Assembly: GCF_035920365.1 (NCBI RefSeq)
Contig: NZ_CP109150.1
Location: 930,001-994,000 of the forward strand
Source of the DNA: Micromonospora sp. NBC_01740
GTDB lineage: Bacteria; Actinomycetota; Actinomycetes; Mycobacteriales; Micromonosporaceae
Direction: 5' to 3'
DNA: 64,000 nucleotides
In this document: positions 25,247-33,060 of the stretch, piece by piece
Numbering within the stretch: the first letter of the stretch is position 1
Layout: every line of letters starts with the position of its first letter
Program-made: the position numbers and the translations under genes
The notes under the pieces: generated by a model
What the model was told of the DNA's origin: nothing
Database searches by the model: none
The model's input: only the letters and a program-made list of their open reading frames with translations

Positions 25247-26920
25247 TCAGGCGTGCCGGCGGGACTGCACGATGCGGAACCGGTTGGCCACGTAGGCGCC
25301 GTCGGTGAGCGCCGAGTTGGCCGCCGCGTTGGCGCCGCTGCCGTGGAAGTCGGAGAAGGCCGCCGACTGGTTCACGAAGACCCCGCCGGTCAGGTTGCAG
25401 GACAGGTGCACCCCGACCTCGATCGCCGCGGTCTCGGCCGCGTCGAGGACCGCCTCGTCGGTGGAGTAGACCGCCGCGGTGAGAGCGCCCTTCTCGCCGA
25501 CCGTGGCGCGCAGGATCTCCAGGCTGTGCGCGGTGGAGTCCGTGGCGATGGCGAACGAGATCGGCCCGAACCACTCCTTCGAGTAGGTCGCGGTGTCGTC
25601 GGCCGCCAGCCTGACCACCGTCGGGGTGCGGACCACCGCGCCGGGGAAGGCCGGGTGCTCGACCGTACGCGACTCCAGCACCGCCTCGCCGACCTTGGTG
25701 ACCTCGTCGAGGCGCTCCAGCACCCCGTCGTTGACGATCGCGCCGGTCATCTCCACCCCGCGCGCCGGGTCGGCGGTGATCTTGGCGACCGCCGCGGCGA
25801 TCCCGCCCGCCACCTCGTCGAAGCTCTTGTGCCCCTGGTCGGTCTCGATGCCGTTGCCGGGGATCAGGATGTTCTGCGACGTGGTGCACATCTGGCCGCT
25901 GTAGAGACTCAGGGTGAAGCCGAGGTTGCGGCACATCCCGGCGAAGTCGTCGGTGGAGTCGATCACCACCGTGTTCAGCCCGGCCTTCTCGGTGTAGACC
26001 GCCGCCTGCCGCGCGTTGGCCTCCAGCCAGTCGCCGTACTCGGTGGAACCGGTGAAGTCGATGATCTTCACGGCCGGGTGCAGGGCCAGCGTGGAGGCGA
26101 GCTTCTCCCCGGGAGCCTCGGGGGCGAGCAGCACCAGGTTCGGGTCGAAGCCGGCCTCGGCGAGCACCTCCCGGGCGTACTTCACCGTGATCGCCAGCGG
26201 CAGCACCGCGCGCGGGTGCGGCTTGACGACGACCGGGTTGCCGGTGACCAGCGAGGCGAACAGCCCCGGGTACGAGTTCCAGGTCGGGAAGGTGTTGCAG
26301 CCGATCACCAGCGCCACGCCACGCGGCACCACGTGGAAGGTCTTGGTCATCCGCAGCGGGTCGCCCTTGCCGGCCGCCTTCTCCCAGCCCGCCGTCCCCG
26401 GGTGCCGGGTCATCTCCGCGTACGCGTAGGCGACCGCCTCCAGCGCGCGGTCCAGCGCGTGCGCGCCGCCCGCCTGGAAGGCCATCACGAAGGCCTGGCC
26501 GCTGGTGAACTGCACCGCGTTGGCCAGCTCGAAGATGTGCTTGTGCAGCCGGTCGAGGATCTCCAGGCAGACCCCCACCCGGGCCTGCGGGCCGGCGTCG
26601 CGCCAGCCGGGCAGGGCCGCGGTGGCGGCGGCGACCAGCTCGTCGGCGCCGGCGTGCGGGTAACGGACGTTCAGCTCGACGCCGAACGGGCTGCTCTCGG
26701 TGGCGACCCGGTCGGCCGTGCGCGGCTGGTCGAGGGGGAAGTCACCGCCGAGGTACGCCTCGAAGGCGGCCTTGCCGTCGGCGGCGGCGGTCTCGCCGTA
26801 GACCCGGGGGCTGGGCGACTCGGGGTAGGCGGACCAGTACCCGCGCTCCGTGATCGCGGTCAGCGCCCGGTTGAGGGTGTCGGCGTGCCTGTCGTACAGG
26901 GGGTGCGGGGTCTCCGTCAT
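25247..26920 (-). CDS. paaN: PaaN-type aldehyde dehydrogenase family protein
   Basis: 557-aa member of the aldehyde dehydrogenase superfamily, closest in pattern to phenylacetic acid degradation protein PaaN. The NAD-binding and active-site blocks include GCNTFPTWNSYPGLFASLVTG, FTGSTEYGDWL, catalytic Cys about 345 (LYSGQMCTTSQN) and KEWFGPISFAI. In pathways that have it, it would oxidise an aldehyde or semialdehyde of the phenylacetyl-CoA route. No other paa gene is adjacent, so a role in phenylacetate breakdown is inferred by homology only. ATG at 26920 (MTETPHPLYD); an ATG four codons upstream is possible. Confidence 0.88.
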   Translation of the reverse strand: MTETPHPLYDRHADTLNRALTAITERGYWSAYPESPSPRVYGETAAADGKAAFEAYLGGDFPLDQPRTADRVATESSPFGVELNVRYPHAGADELVAAATAALPGWRDAGPQARVGVCLEILDRLHKHIFELANAVQFTSGQAFVMAFQAGGAHALDRALEAVAYAYAEMTRHPGTAGWEKAAGKGDPLRMTKTFHVVPRGVALVIGCNTFPTWNSYPGLFASLVTGNPVVVKPHPRAVLPLAITVKYAREVLAEAGFDPNLVLLAPEAPGEKLASTLALHPAVKIIDFTGSTEYGDWLEANARQAAVYTEKAGLNTVVIDSTDDFAGMCRNLGFTLSLYSGQMCTTSQNILIPGNGIETDQGHKSFDEVAGGIAAAVAKITADPARGVEMTGAIVNDGVLERLDEVTKVGEAVLESRTVEHPAFPGAVVRTPTVVRLAADDTATYSKEWFGPISFAIATDSTAHSLEILRATVGEKGALTAAVYSTDEAVLDAAETAAIEVGVHLSCNLTGGVFVNQSAAFSDFHGSGANAAANSALTDGAYVANRFRIVQSRRHA

Positions 26921-27134
26921 GCCCGCCATCATGCAACAGGAACCCCTCAGATCAGTAGGGCCGTGTCACAACTCGGATCGTGAGCTGCCAGTCCGTCCAG
27001 CCGCCGAGGCAGCGGCGGCGTCGCCGCACGCCCGCACCCCCTCGGGCGAACCGGGGTCCGGGGAATTCGGGTCCACATCGGATGCCCCGGGTCGGTTACA
27101 GTGACGACCTTCTATCTATATTCGAGGAGGTTCT

Positions 27135-27683
27135 GTGGAGCAACGAGAGTCTGCCTTCCGTCGCCGGCCGGCCTGGTCGACGCTGATGGTGTCCGGGATG
27201 CTCGCCGCGTCGGCCCTGTTCGCAACCCCTGCCGCGGCTGACGTGGGAATCGCCGGAAGCGCCTGCAACGCGGTCGACGGCGGGGAACTCGTCTACGATG
27301 ACTTCACCAAGTACAACGACTCGCTCAATCACGCGGTCAACCAGTGGAACGCGCTCAATCCCATCGACGTCAGAGCGGACGACGCCTGGAGTTACTCCGA
27401 CGTCGACGTCAGCGACAGCAATGACGGCGGGAACGGCACGGTCGCCTACTACTCCTGCGTAGCCGGCGCGGACGACATCGTCATGAACACCCACTATCTC
27501 GACAGTTACAGCACCTCACGTGATCACGCCGCGATGACCCACGAATTCGGGCACGCCATCGGTCTCGACCACGGTCCTGAAGTTGCGGTCATGGACCCCT
27601 ACTCGACCGACTACAACCCGAACATGAACAACAATTTGCAATCGTGGGACATCAGCACCTATCACAGCAAATGGGGGTACTGA
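27135..27683 (+). CDS. Secreted matrixin-like zinc metalloprotease
   Basis: 182-aa preprotein with a Sec signal peptide (basic RRRPAWST, hydrophobic LMVSGMLAASALFA, cut near ATPAAA-D at residue 36). The mature part has the metzincin zinc motif HEFGHAIGLDHG (HExxHxxGxxH) and, close after, a Met-turn candidate AVMDPYS. Length is that of a minimal matrixin catalytic domain without propeptide or hemopexin. It is a putative extracellular protease. Start is GTG at 27135 behind GAGGAGG. The gene is less GC-biased than its neighbours, with AT-rich upstream sequence (CTATCTATATTC), hinting at recent transfer. It is in an operon with the next gene. Confidence 0.88.
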   Translation: MEQRESAFRRRPAWSTLMVSGMLAASALFATPAAADVGIAGSACNAVDGGELVYDDFTKYNDSLNHAVNQWNALNPIDVRADDAWSYSDVDVSDSNDGGNGTVAYYSCVAGADDIVMNTHYLDSYSTSRDHAAMTHEFGHAIGLDHGPEVAVMDPYSTDYNPNMNNNLQSWDISTYHSKWGY

Positions 27684-27685
27684 AG

Positions 27686-28192
27686 ATGAACCACCGGCTG
27701 AAGGCCCCGTTCGTCGGGCTGGTCGCCCTTGTCCTGGCCGTCGGCGGCTGGTTCACCTACCAACAGCTTCGCCCGGCTCAGACCCACCCGGTTTCGGTGA
27801 GCTTCGCGTTCGACACCACCAACCGCGCCAAGGTCGCCGGCTACGCCGATGCGGTCGTGGTCGGGACCGTCACTGGCGTCGCGGAGGTACGCCAGGGTGA
27901 GCGCGGCGCCCCCCACACCATCTTCAAGGTCGCTGTTTCCGACAAGCTCAAGGGCGACGTCGAGGACACCATTCTCGTCGACCAACTCGGCGGAACCCGC
28001 GGGAAGGACACCTGGACTGTCGAGGGCGTCCAGCAACTCGCCGTCGGCTCCGCGTACGTCCTGCCCCTCACCAGCCGGAACGGGTCCGACGAACACGTCC
28101 TGGTGCTGACCCCGACCCTGGCACCGGTCACCGGCGCGAGCGTGCACGTCTGGACCCAGGCGGTGGCGAACCAGGACACCACGGTGTCCTAG
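27686..28192 (+). CDS. Membrane-anchored protein paired with the matrixin
   Basis: 168-aa protein with an N-terminal signal anchor (residues about 8-26, FVGLVALVLAVGGWFTY) and an extracytoplasmic beta-rich domain (YADAVVVGTVTGVAEV, KVAVSDKLKGDVEDTILVDQ, SAYVLPLT). Its ATG is 2 bp after the matrixin stop, so the two are co-translated. No family is recognised. The steady pairing could mean a substrate, inhibitor or chaperone of the protease, but that is speculation. Confidence 0.78.
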   Translation: MNHRLKAPFVGLVALVLAVGGWFTYQQLRPAQTHPVSVSFAFDTTNRAKVAGYADAVVVGTVTGVAEVRQGERGAPHTIFKVAVSDKLKGDVEDTILVDQLGGTRGKDTWTVEGVQQLAVGSAYVLPLTSRNGSDEHVLVLTPTLAPVTGASVHVWTQAVANQDTTVS

Positions 28193-28722
28193 CTCGGGCA
28201 GACACCGCAGGGGCGCCCGGCCCCGATCCGATCGGCAGCCAGCCCGGGCCGGACCAACCTCCCCCGACCCCACCGCGACCCGGTGGTCGCGGTCAGGTCG
28301 GCGGTGGGGATCGACGCGCTCGTTCAGCCCGCTTGACGTGGGTGTGCCGCACGACGACGATCGGGCCAGCGGATCAACCGCTGGCCCGATCGGAAGTTGG
28401 TCGGGAGGGACGCTCGCACAACGCCTCCGGCGTTGGGTCGCAAGAACTGAAAGTCTCCGGCGAAACGCCCTCCCGCACGGAGCATCTTGCGCCGTCCGGT
28501 TCCTGCCGTCAAGTCCTTGTCGGCGCGTTTTCCGCACTCACAGCGAAATCCCAGTTACCCGCCGAATCCCCCACTCTCCTGCCCGCGACCCCCTCGACAC
28601 GCCAGCTCCCGGCCCCTCCGAGGGCCCGAGGCCCGGGGCTGGCGGCACTGTTCGCGATCAACTTTGCCGCCAACCTCATGATCGACGCGGAGGGGCGGGC
28701 GAGAACCGGGTGCCGGGCGGGG
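28193..28722. other. 530-bp intergenic region without a convincing gene
   Basis: No open frame here has a ribosome binding site and sensible protein composition. The region contains a strong hairpin (28358-28392, listed separately) after the matrixin operon, and then lower-complexity sequence with a segment ending in GATCA...TGATC ends (28656-28683) near the 3' end of thrC. The latter looks like a degraded intergenic repeat, but no second copy is found in this window. Confidence 0.6.
28358..28392. terminator. Perfect 15-bp stem hairpin
   Basis: CGATCGGGCCAGCGG (28358-28372) and CCGCTGGCCCGATCG (28378-28392) are perfectly complementary around the loop ATCAA. It is among the strongest inverted repeats in the window and lies 165 bp after the matrixin operon and 330 bp after the converging thrC stop. 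It lacks a U tract. Either an actinobacterial terminator or a remnant of a mobile palindrome would fit. Confidence 0.6.
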
Positions 28723-30009
28723 TCAGCCGAGGAGGCCGGCGTCGCGGGCGGCGCGGAGCGAGGGCTTGATGCGGTGGGTGGGGCCGACCTCGCCGGCCAC
28801 CGCGTCGAGGGTCTTGAGGCCCTCGCCGGTGTTGAAGACGACGGTCTCGGCGGTCGGGTCGAGGCGGCCGGACTCGACCAGCTTGCGCAGCACGGCCACG
28901 GTCACCCCGCCGGCCGTCTCGGCGAAGACGCCGGTGGTCCGGGCCAACAGCCGGATGCCGGCGCGGATCTCGTCGTCGTCGACGTACTCCATCCAGCCCC
29001 CGGTGCGCCGCACCGCCTCCAGCGCGTAGATGCCGGCGGCCGGGTCGCCGATGTTGAGGGACTTGGCGATGCCGGTCGGCTTGACGGGCGTGATGGTGTC
29101 GGTGTCGGCGTGCAGGGCGGTGGCGATGGGGTTGCAGCCGGCCGACTGCGCGCCGAACACCTTCCAGCCGCCGGCCGGCGCCTCGACCAGGCCGATCTCG
29201 ACCAGCTCGGCGAACGCCTTGTCGATCTTGGTGAGCAGCTCGCCGGAGGCCATCGGGATCACCACCTGCGCGGGGATCCGCCAGCCGAGCTGCTCGGCGA
29301 CCTCGTAGCCGAGCGTCTTCGAGCCCTCGGCGTAGTAGGGGCGCACGTTGACGTTGACGAACGCGGTGTCCTCGAACTCGTCCGTCTCCACCAACTCGCC
29401 GCAGAGCCGGTTCACGTCGTCGTACGAGCCGTCGATGGCGACCAGCTCGCCGCCGTAGACGGCGGTGGTGATGACCTTGCCCTGCTCCAGGTCGCCGGGG
29501 ATGAAGACCACCGACGGCGCGCCGGCCCGGGCCGCGTGCGCGGCGACCGAGTTGGCCAGGTTTCCGGTGGAGGCGCAGGCGTAGCGGCTGAAGCCGAGCG
29601 CGTGGGCGGCGGTCAGCGCCACCGAGACGACCCGGTCCTTGAACGAGTGGGTCGGGTTGGCGCTGTCGTCCTTGACCCAGAGCGGGGCGGTGATGCCCAG
29701 CTCGGCGGCGAGGTGCGGGGCGGCCACCAACGGGGTGAAGCCGGGGTCGAGGGTGACCCGGGTGGCCGGGTCCTGGCCGGCGGGCAGCAGCGCCGCGTAC
29801 CGCCAGATGTTCTGCGGGCCCGCCTCGATCTGCTCCCGGGTGACCGTCGCGAGCGCGGCGACGTCGTAGTCGACCTCCAGCGGGCCGAAACACTCGTAGC
29901 AGGCGTGCTGGGCGGCGAGCGGGTAGCGCGCCGAACAGGCGCGGCAGACCAGGGCGCGGGCGGGGCTGGCGGTGGTGTCGATGCCGGAGGGGGCGAACGT
30001 CGACGTCAT
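28723..30009 (-). CDS. thrC: Threonine synthase
   Basis: 428-aa PLP enzyme converting O-phosphohomoserine to threonine. PLP lysine is Lys124 (NPTHSFKDR); the phosphate-binding loop is STGNLANSV. The N-terminus carries a zinc-ribbon-like pair of cysteine doublets (Cys22/25 and Cys37/40), found in the long-type threonine synthases of plants and many actinobacteria. In plants such enzymes are activated by SAM binding; whether this one is cannot be told. No hom or thrB is adjacent. The ATG at 30009 lies 12 bp after the SAM-I aptamer. Confidence 0.95.
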   Translation of the reverse strand: MTSTFAPSGIDTTASPARALVCRACSARYPLAAQHACYECFGPLEVDYDVAALATVTREQIEAGPQNIWRYAALLPAGQDPATRVTLDPGFTPLVAAPHLAAELGITAPLWVKDDSANPTHSFKDRVVSVALTAAHALGFSRYACASTGNLANSVAAHAARAGAPSVVFIPGDLEQGKVITTAVYGGELVAIDGSYDDVNRLCGELVETDEFEDTAFVNVNVRPYYAEGSKTLGYEVAEQLGWRIPAQVVIPMASGELLTKIDKAFAELVEIGLVEAPAGGWKVFGAQSAGCNPIATALHADTDTITPVKPTGIAKSLNIGDPAAGIYALEAVRRTGGWMEYVDDDEIRAGIRLLARTTGVFAETAGGVTVAVLRKLVESGRLDPTAETVVFNTGEGLKTLDAVAGEVGPTHRIKPSLRAARDAGLLG

Positions 30010-30021
30010 GTCGCGGGTCCT

Positions 30022-30153
30022 CTCATCTTTCCCCGCATCGCACCCTGCGGCGGGGACGGAATTGGCACCTGCCCCGCCGGTCGCTCTGCGATGAGCGCGC
30101 GGGGTGGTTGCCGGGGCGTCGTCGGGCCGTATCCCTCAGCCCCTCTGGATGAG
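30022..30153 (-). promoter_or_regulatory. SAM-I (S-box) riboswitch of thrC
   Basis: On the minus strand the leader runs CTCATCCAGAGGGGCTGAGG, GATACGGCCCGACG, CCCCGGCAACCACC, CAGGTGCCAATTCC and closes with GAAAGATGAG, matching the S-box signature blocks in order. P1 is CTCATC (30153-30148) with GATGAG (30027-30022). The ribosome binding site GAGAGGA (30024-30018) shares its first three bases with the 3' strand of P1, with 8 nt to the ATG. SAM binding would stabilise P1 and hide the site. The aptamer is seen directly; translational control is inferred. Confidence 0.93.
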
Positions 30154-30275
30154 GTATGCAGTTGTGCCGTCGAGTCTAAGCACCGAGGCCGCCCGGATCG
30201 ACGCGAGATCCCACGCTGTGAGCGATCCCGCAGCCGCCGTCGGGCGACCGGCGGGCCTTCCTCGACGGTACGGAT

Positions 30276-30704
30276 TCAGGCGGTCACCGAGCGGGAATCT
30301 GCGGGGCGTCGGGCCCGCAACGCGGTGTCGACCGCCCACGCGCCGGGGCCGAACACGGCGATCAGCAGGAACGACCAGCAGAACAGAACGGCCAGCTCAC
30401 CGCCGTTGCGCAGCGGGAGCAGCGCGTCGGGCTGGTGCACCACGAAGTACGCGTAGGCCATCGAGCCGGACGCCAGCAGGGCCGCCGCGCGGGTCAACAG
30501 CCCGACGAGCACCAGCCCGCCGCAGACCGCCTGGATCAGCGCGGCCCACCACCCCGGCCACTCGCCGAGCGGAACCGCCTCGCCGGTGCCCCGGCTGCCA
30601 CCGAGGACCCCGAGCAGCGAGGCCAGGCCATGACACAGGAAGAGCAGGCCGACGACGGCACGGAACAGGGACAGGGCCGGGCCGCCGATCCGGTCAGCGA
30701 GCAT
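30276..30704 (-). CDS. DoxX family membrane protein
   Basis: 142-aa protein with four hydrophobic helices and the DoxX pattern (RAVVGLLFLCHGLASLLGVLGG, GGLVLVGLLTRAAALLASG, NGGELAVLFCWSFLLI). DoxX relatives take part in redox-linked membrane complexes or are of unknown function. The ATG at 30704 follows GGAGG. It is divergent from a lipoprotein gene with a LacI-type operator candidate between them, and about 120 bp from the riboswitch of thrC on the same strand. Confidence 0.87.
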   Translation of the reverse strand: MLADRIGGPALSLFRAVVGLLFLCHGLASLLGVLGGSRGTGEAVPLGEWPGWWAALIQAVCGGLVLVGLLTRAAALLASGSMAYAYFVVHQPDALLPLRNGGELAVLFCWSFLLIAVFGPGAWAVDTALRARRPADSRSVTA

Positions 30705-30784
30705 CAGGGCACCTCCGGTCAGAATGAGGGGACGACACCAGAATGCCGCCGGACATTTGACGATGTCGATTGGTTCCCCCTCTG

Positions 30785-30798
30785 TGGGAACGCTCCCA
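30785..30798. promoter_or_regulatory. LacI-family (CebR-type) operator candidate
   Basis: TGGGAACGCTCCCA differs by one base from the perfect palindrome TGGGAGCGCTCCCA bound by actinobacterial CebR-type LacI repressors. It lies 81 bp before the DoxX start and 80 bp before the lipoprotein start, so it could serve either gene. No sugar uptake gene is next to it. Confidence 0.6.
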
Positions 30799-30877
30799 TC
30801 GGCGGCGGCGAACCGTTCACGAGGGCGTTGGCGCGGGCCCGTTACGGTTCGGGCACATCGACGGAAAGGAACGCGCG

Positions 30878-31627
30878 ATGCGTCGCAAGCTCATCCCGGT
30901 GGTGGCGCTCTCCATGGCCTGCCTGCTGGCGTTCACCACCGCCTGCTCCACCGGCAGCCGCAAGAAGCGGAACCGGTCCGCCGACCGGACCGCCGGCACC
31001 GCCGCGAAGCGGGACGACGTCGACGCCACCCCGGCGACCACCCGGGCGACCCCCACCCCGCGCCGCACCGGCGACCAGCTCACCTGCCTGGAACTGCGCG
31101 ACACCCGCATCGGCAGCCGGAAGGTCCGCTACCGCGGGTACGCCGCCCCGCTCCGCCTCTCCAACGGCCGGTGGGCCGACCGGGACGGCACGACGGTGGA
31201 GTTGCAGCGGCCGTGCGGCATCGGCGACCTCGACGGCGACGGCGCGGGCGACGCGATCGGCGTGGTCATGCTCGACGGCGGCGGCACCGGCCGCTTCTTC
31301 ACCCTCGCCGCCTGGCGCAACCTCAGGGGCGAGCCGGACTACCAGGCCCAGGTCGACCTCGGCGACCGTACGCCGGTGGAGAGCGTCAGCGTGCGCGACG
31401 GCAGGGCGACGGTGGTCTACCTGACCCGACCGGCGGGCGGCCCGATGGCGGAGCTGAGCATCCGGCGCACCGCCGTCTACCAGCTCAGGGGCGCGGCGCT
31501 GGCCGAGCTGAGCCACACCGACGCCCGGGTGACCGCCGCGTCCGGCGACGGGGACACCGCCGACTCGGGCACCGCGCCGGACTCCCCCGACTCCCCCACC
31601 CGCAAGCGCAGGCCCCGTTCCCGCTGA
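30878..31627 (+). CDS. Secreted lipoprotein with VCBS/FG-GAP-like segment
   Basis: 249-aa lipoprotein: signal peptide MRRKLIPVVALSMACLLAF and lipobox TTAC (Cys23). A charged, Thr/Arg/Pro-rich linker follows (about 25-65), then a folded domain containing CGIGDLDGDGAGDAIGVV, which resembles a calcium-binding FG-GAP/VCBS repeat. The C-terminus is a Ser/Asp/Pro then Arg-rich tail. Extracytoplasmic, function unknown. The ATG at 30878 follows AAAGGA. Upstream is the LacI-type operator candidate. Confidence 0.8.
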   Translation: MRRKLIPVVALSMACLLAFTTACSTGSRKKRNRSADRTAGTAAKRDDVDATPATTRATPTPRRTGDQLTCLELRDTRIGSRKVRYRGYAAPLRLSNGRWADRDGTTVELQRPCGIGDLDGDGAGDAIGVVMLDGGGTGRFFTLAAWRNLRGEPDYQAQVDLGDRTPVESVSVRDGRATVVYLTRPAGGPMAELSIRRTAVYQLRGAALAELSHTDARVTAASGDGDTADSGTAPDSPDSPTRKRRPRSR

Positions 31628-31648
31628 CGTCCCCGCGACCGGGCCGCC

Positions 31649-32820
31649 TCAGTCGGGGACCGGTCGGTGGGTCGGCGGCCTCGGTAGCCGGATCATTCCG
31701 GTGGCCGTGCAGCCCTGCTGACTCACCTCGCCGAGGCAGCCCCACCCTGAGGTCGGGACGCGCTCGAAGTACTGCACGGGCTGCGACGGAACGGCCTCGG
31801 TGGTGAACGTGCCGGCACCGCTCGGGATGCGTTGCTCGTGGGAACCGGTCGTGTCGGTGTACGAGGCGACGATGTGCCACTGGCAGGTGTGGGTCGTCAC
31901 CTCCGGCTGGACCCGGAACGCCATGTTCGACTGGCCGTTGCCCAGCTCGACGACGTTGCGGCGGAAGTACAGCTGGCCTTCCTGCGGCTCGCCCTCGTCC
32001 AGGACGTACGGGCCGTGCGGTTTGTCCGTCGGCCCGCCGGTCAGGTCCCACAGCAGGCCCTGCCGGGACTCGGCACCCCCCGGGGGGATGGTGACGACGT
32101 CTGCGCCGTGGGTGCGTGGCACGAGTCCTTGACGGCGACCATGTTGTTGATCGTGAGTCCGGCGACGCGATCGCTGTTCAGGTTCAGGTCGAACGTCTGG
32201 GCACCGCCGCGATTCTCGTTGCCGTCCTCGAAGGGCGCCACGTAGGACGCAATCTCGACGACCCGGCCGCCGAGCGGCTTCATGAACTCCCACACCCGCG
32301 ACGCATCACCGTTCAGGGCGGTGAGGGTGGCCTGCTCGCCCTCGGTCAGCGGCCGGTCGAGCAGCACGCGGAAGGCCTCGGGGAGGTCCCGGTCGTAGTC
32401 CAGGGGCGTGACGGTGGACACGAAGGCGGGCTGCTCACGGTCGACCGCTTCCTGAGCCTGCTTGTCCGAGCGGGCCCGATCGGTGGCCGTCGACCGGTCC
32501 AGGAGGAAGTTGGCCTGGTAGGCGAACAGCGCGCCGACCACGAGGATGACGGCGGCGACGGTCGCGTACACCGCGCGCTGCTTCGGCGGGAGCCCGCGAA
32601 ACCCGGGCAGGCGTTCATCGGCCAGCACGGCCCAGGCTTTCGACCTGGACGACGGCTCGGACGGCTGCTCCGGTGGTGGCACGGGCGGGGAAGCGGACGG
32701 CGGCTCAGCCGGTGGCCCGGGCAGAGACGTGGACGGCGGCTCAGCCGGTGGCCCGGGCAGAGACGTGGACGAGGGCTCGGTCGGCGGCTCGGGTGGCGGC
32801 CCGGCGGGCGGAGTGGCCAT
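31649..32820 (-). pseudogene. Frameshifted single-pass membrane protein
   Basis: Starting at the ATG at 32820, the protein has a Pro-rich cytoplasmic N-terminus, a TM helix (AVYATVAAVILVVGALFAY, about residues 84-102) and an extracytoplasmic domain to VKDSCHAPTAQT. There the frame turns to SSPSPRGVPSPG and stops at 32041. The continuation VVTIPPGGAESRQGLLWDL lies in another frame and reads on to the TGA at 31649. One missing base near 32098-32101 (ACGTCGTC instead of ACGGTCGTC) would restore one protein of about 390 aa. A C6G6 run follows shortly after. It may be a real mutation, a sequencing error, or less likely programmed slippage. No family recognised. Confidence 0.7.
32701..32772 (-). 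repeat. Two tandem 36-bp repeats in a Pro-rich region
   Basis: The units 32701-32736 and 32737-32772 are identical except at the last codon, and encode the 12-residue unit LPGPPAEPPSTS twice in the cytoplasmic N-terminus of the frameshifted membrane protein. This points to recent in-frame duplication. Confidence 0.8.
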
Positions 32821-32911
32821 ACCCGATTCTCACTCACAGGCGCCATGCAATCACAGAATGCGCCCGGGCGGTGTCGAGTCAGGAGCTTCGCCCCGGGTGG
32901 CGCGGGCCGGG

Positions 32912-32994
32912 TGATGTCGTAGGCGATTCAGCTCGACAGGCACCGCCCGGGTGCCCCGGCCCGCCGGCCCCGCAGGTGAGGCAGCTCGACAGCG
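32912..32994. repeat. Dispersed intergenic repeat, copy A
   Basis: TGATGTCGTAGGCGATTCAG followed by CTCGACAGGC (32912-32941) is the reverse complement of a unit at 63092-63121 with few changes. A second arm CAGCTCGACAGCG lies at 32982-32994. It occupies the 240-bp spacer between the frameshifted gene and the DUF4232 gene, where no other feature is seen. Confidence 0.65.
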
Positions 32995-33060
32995 CCACCG
33001 GATCCCCACGGGCGGGTGTCAGAGGATCGGCGGCGCACCGGCCGGTGCGATGATCGGGCG

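Noticed and set aside
28338..28769. 143-codon plus-strand frame in the intergenic region before thrC
   Set aside because: No ribosome binding site, Arg/Pro/Gly-rich translation, and it runs into the antisense of thrC.
32041..32110. Programmed -1 frameshift at the C6G6 run
   Set aside because: No proper X-XXY-YYZ slippery heptamer in the zero frame and the best join point lies 10 bases before the run; a simple one-base loss is more likely.
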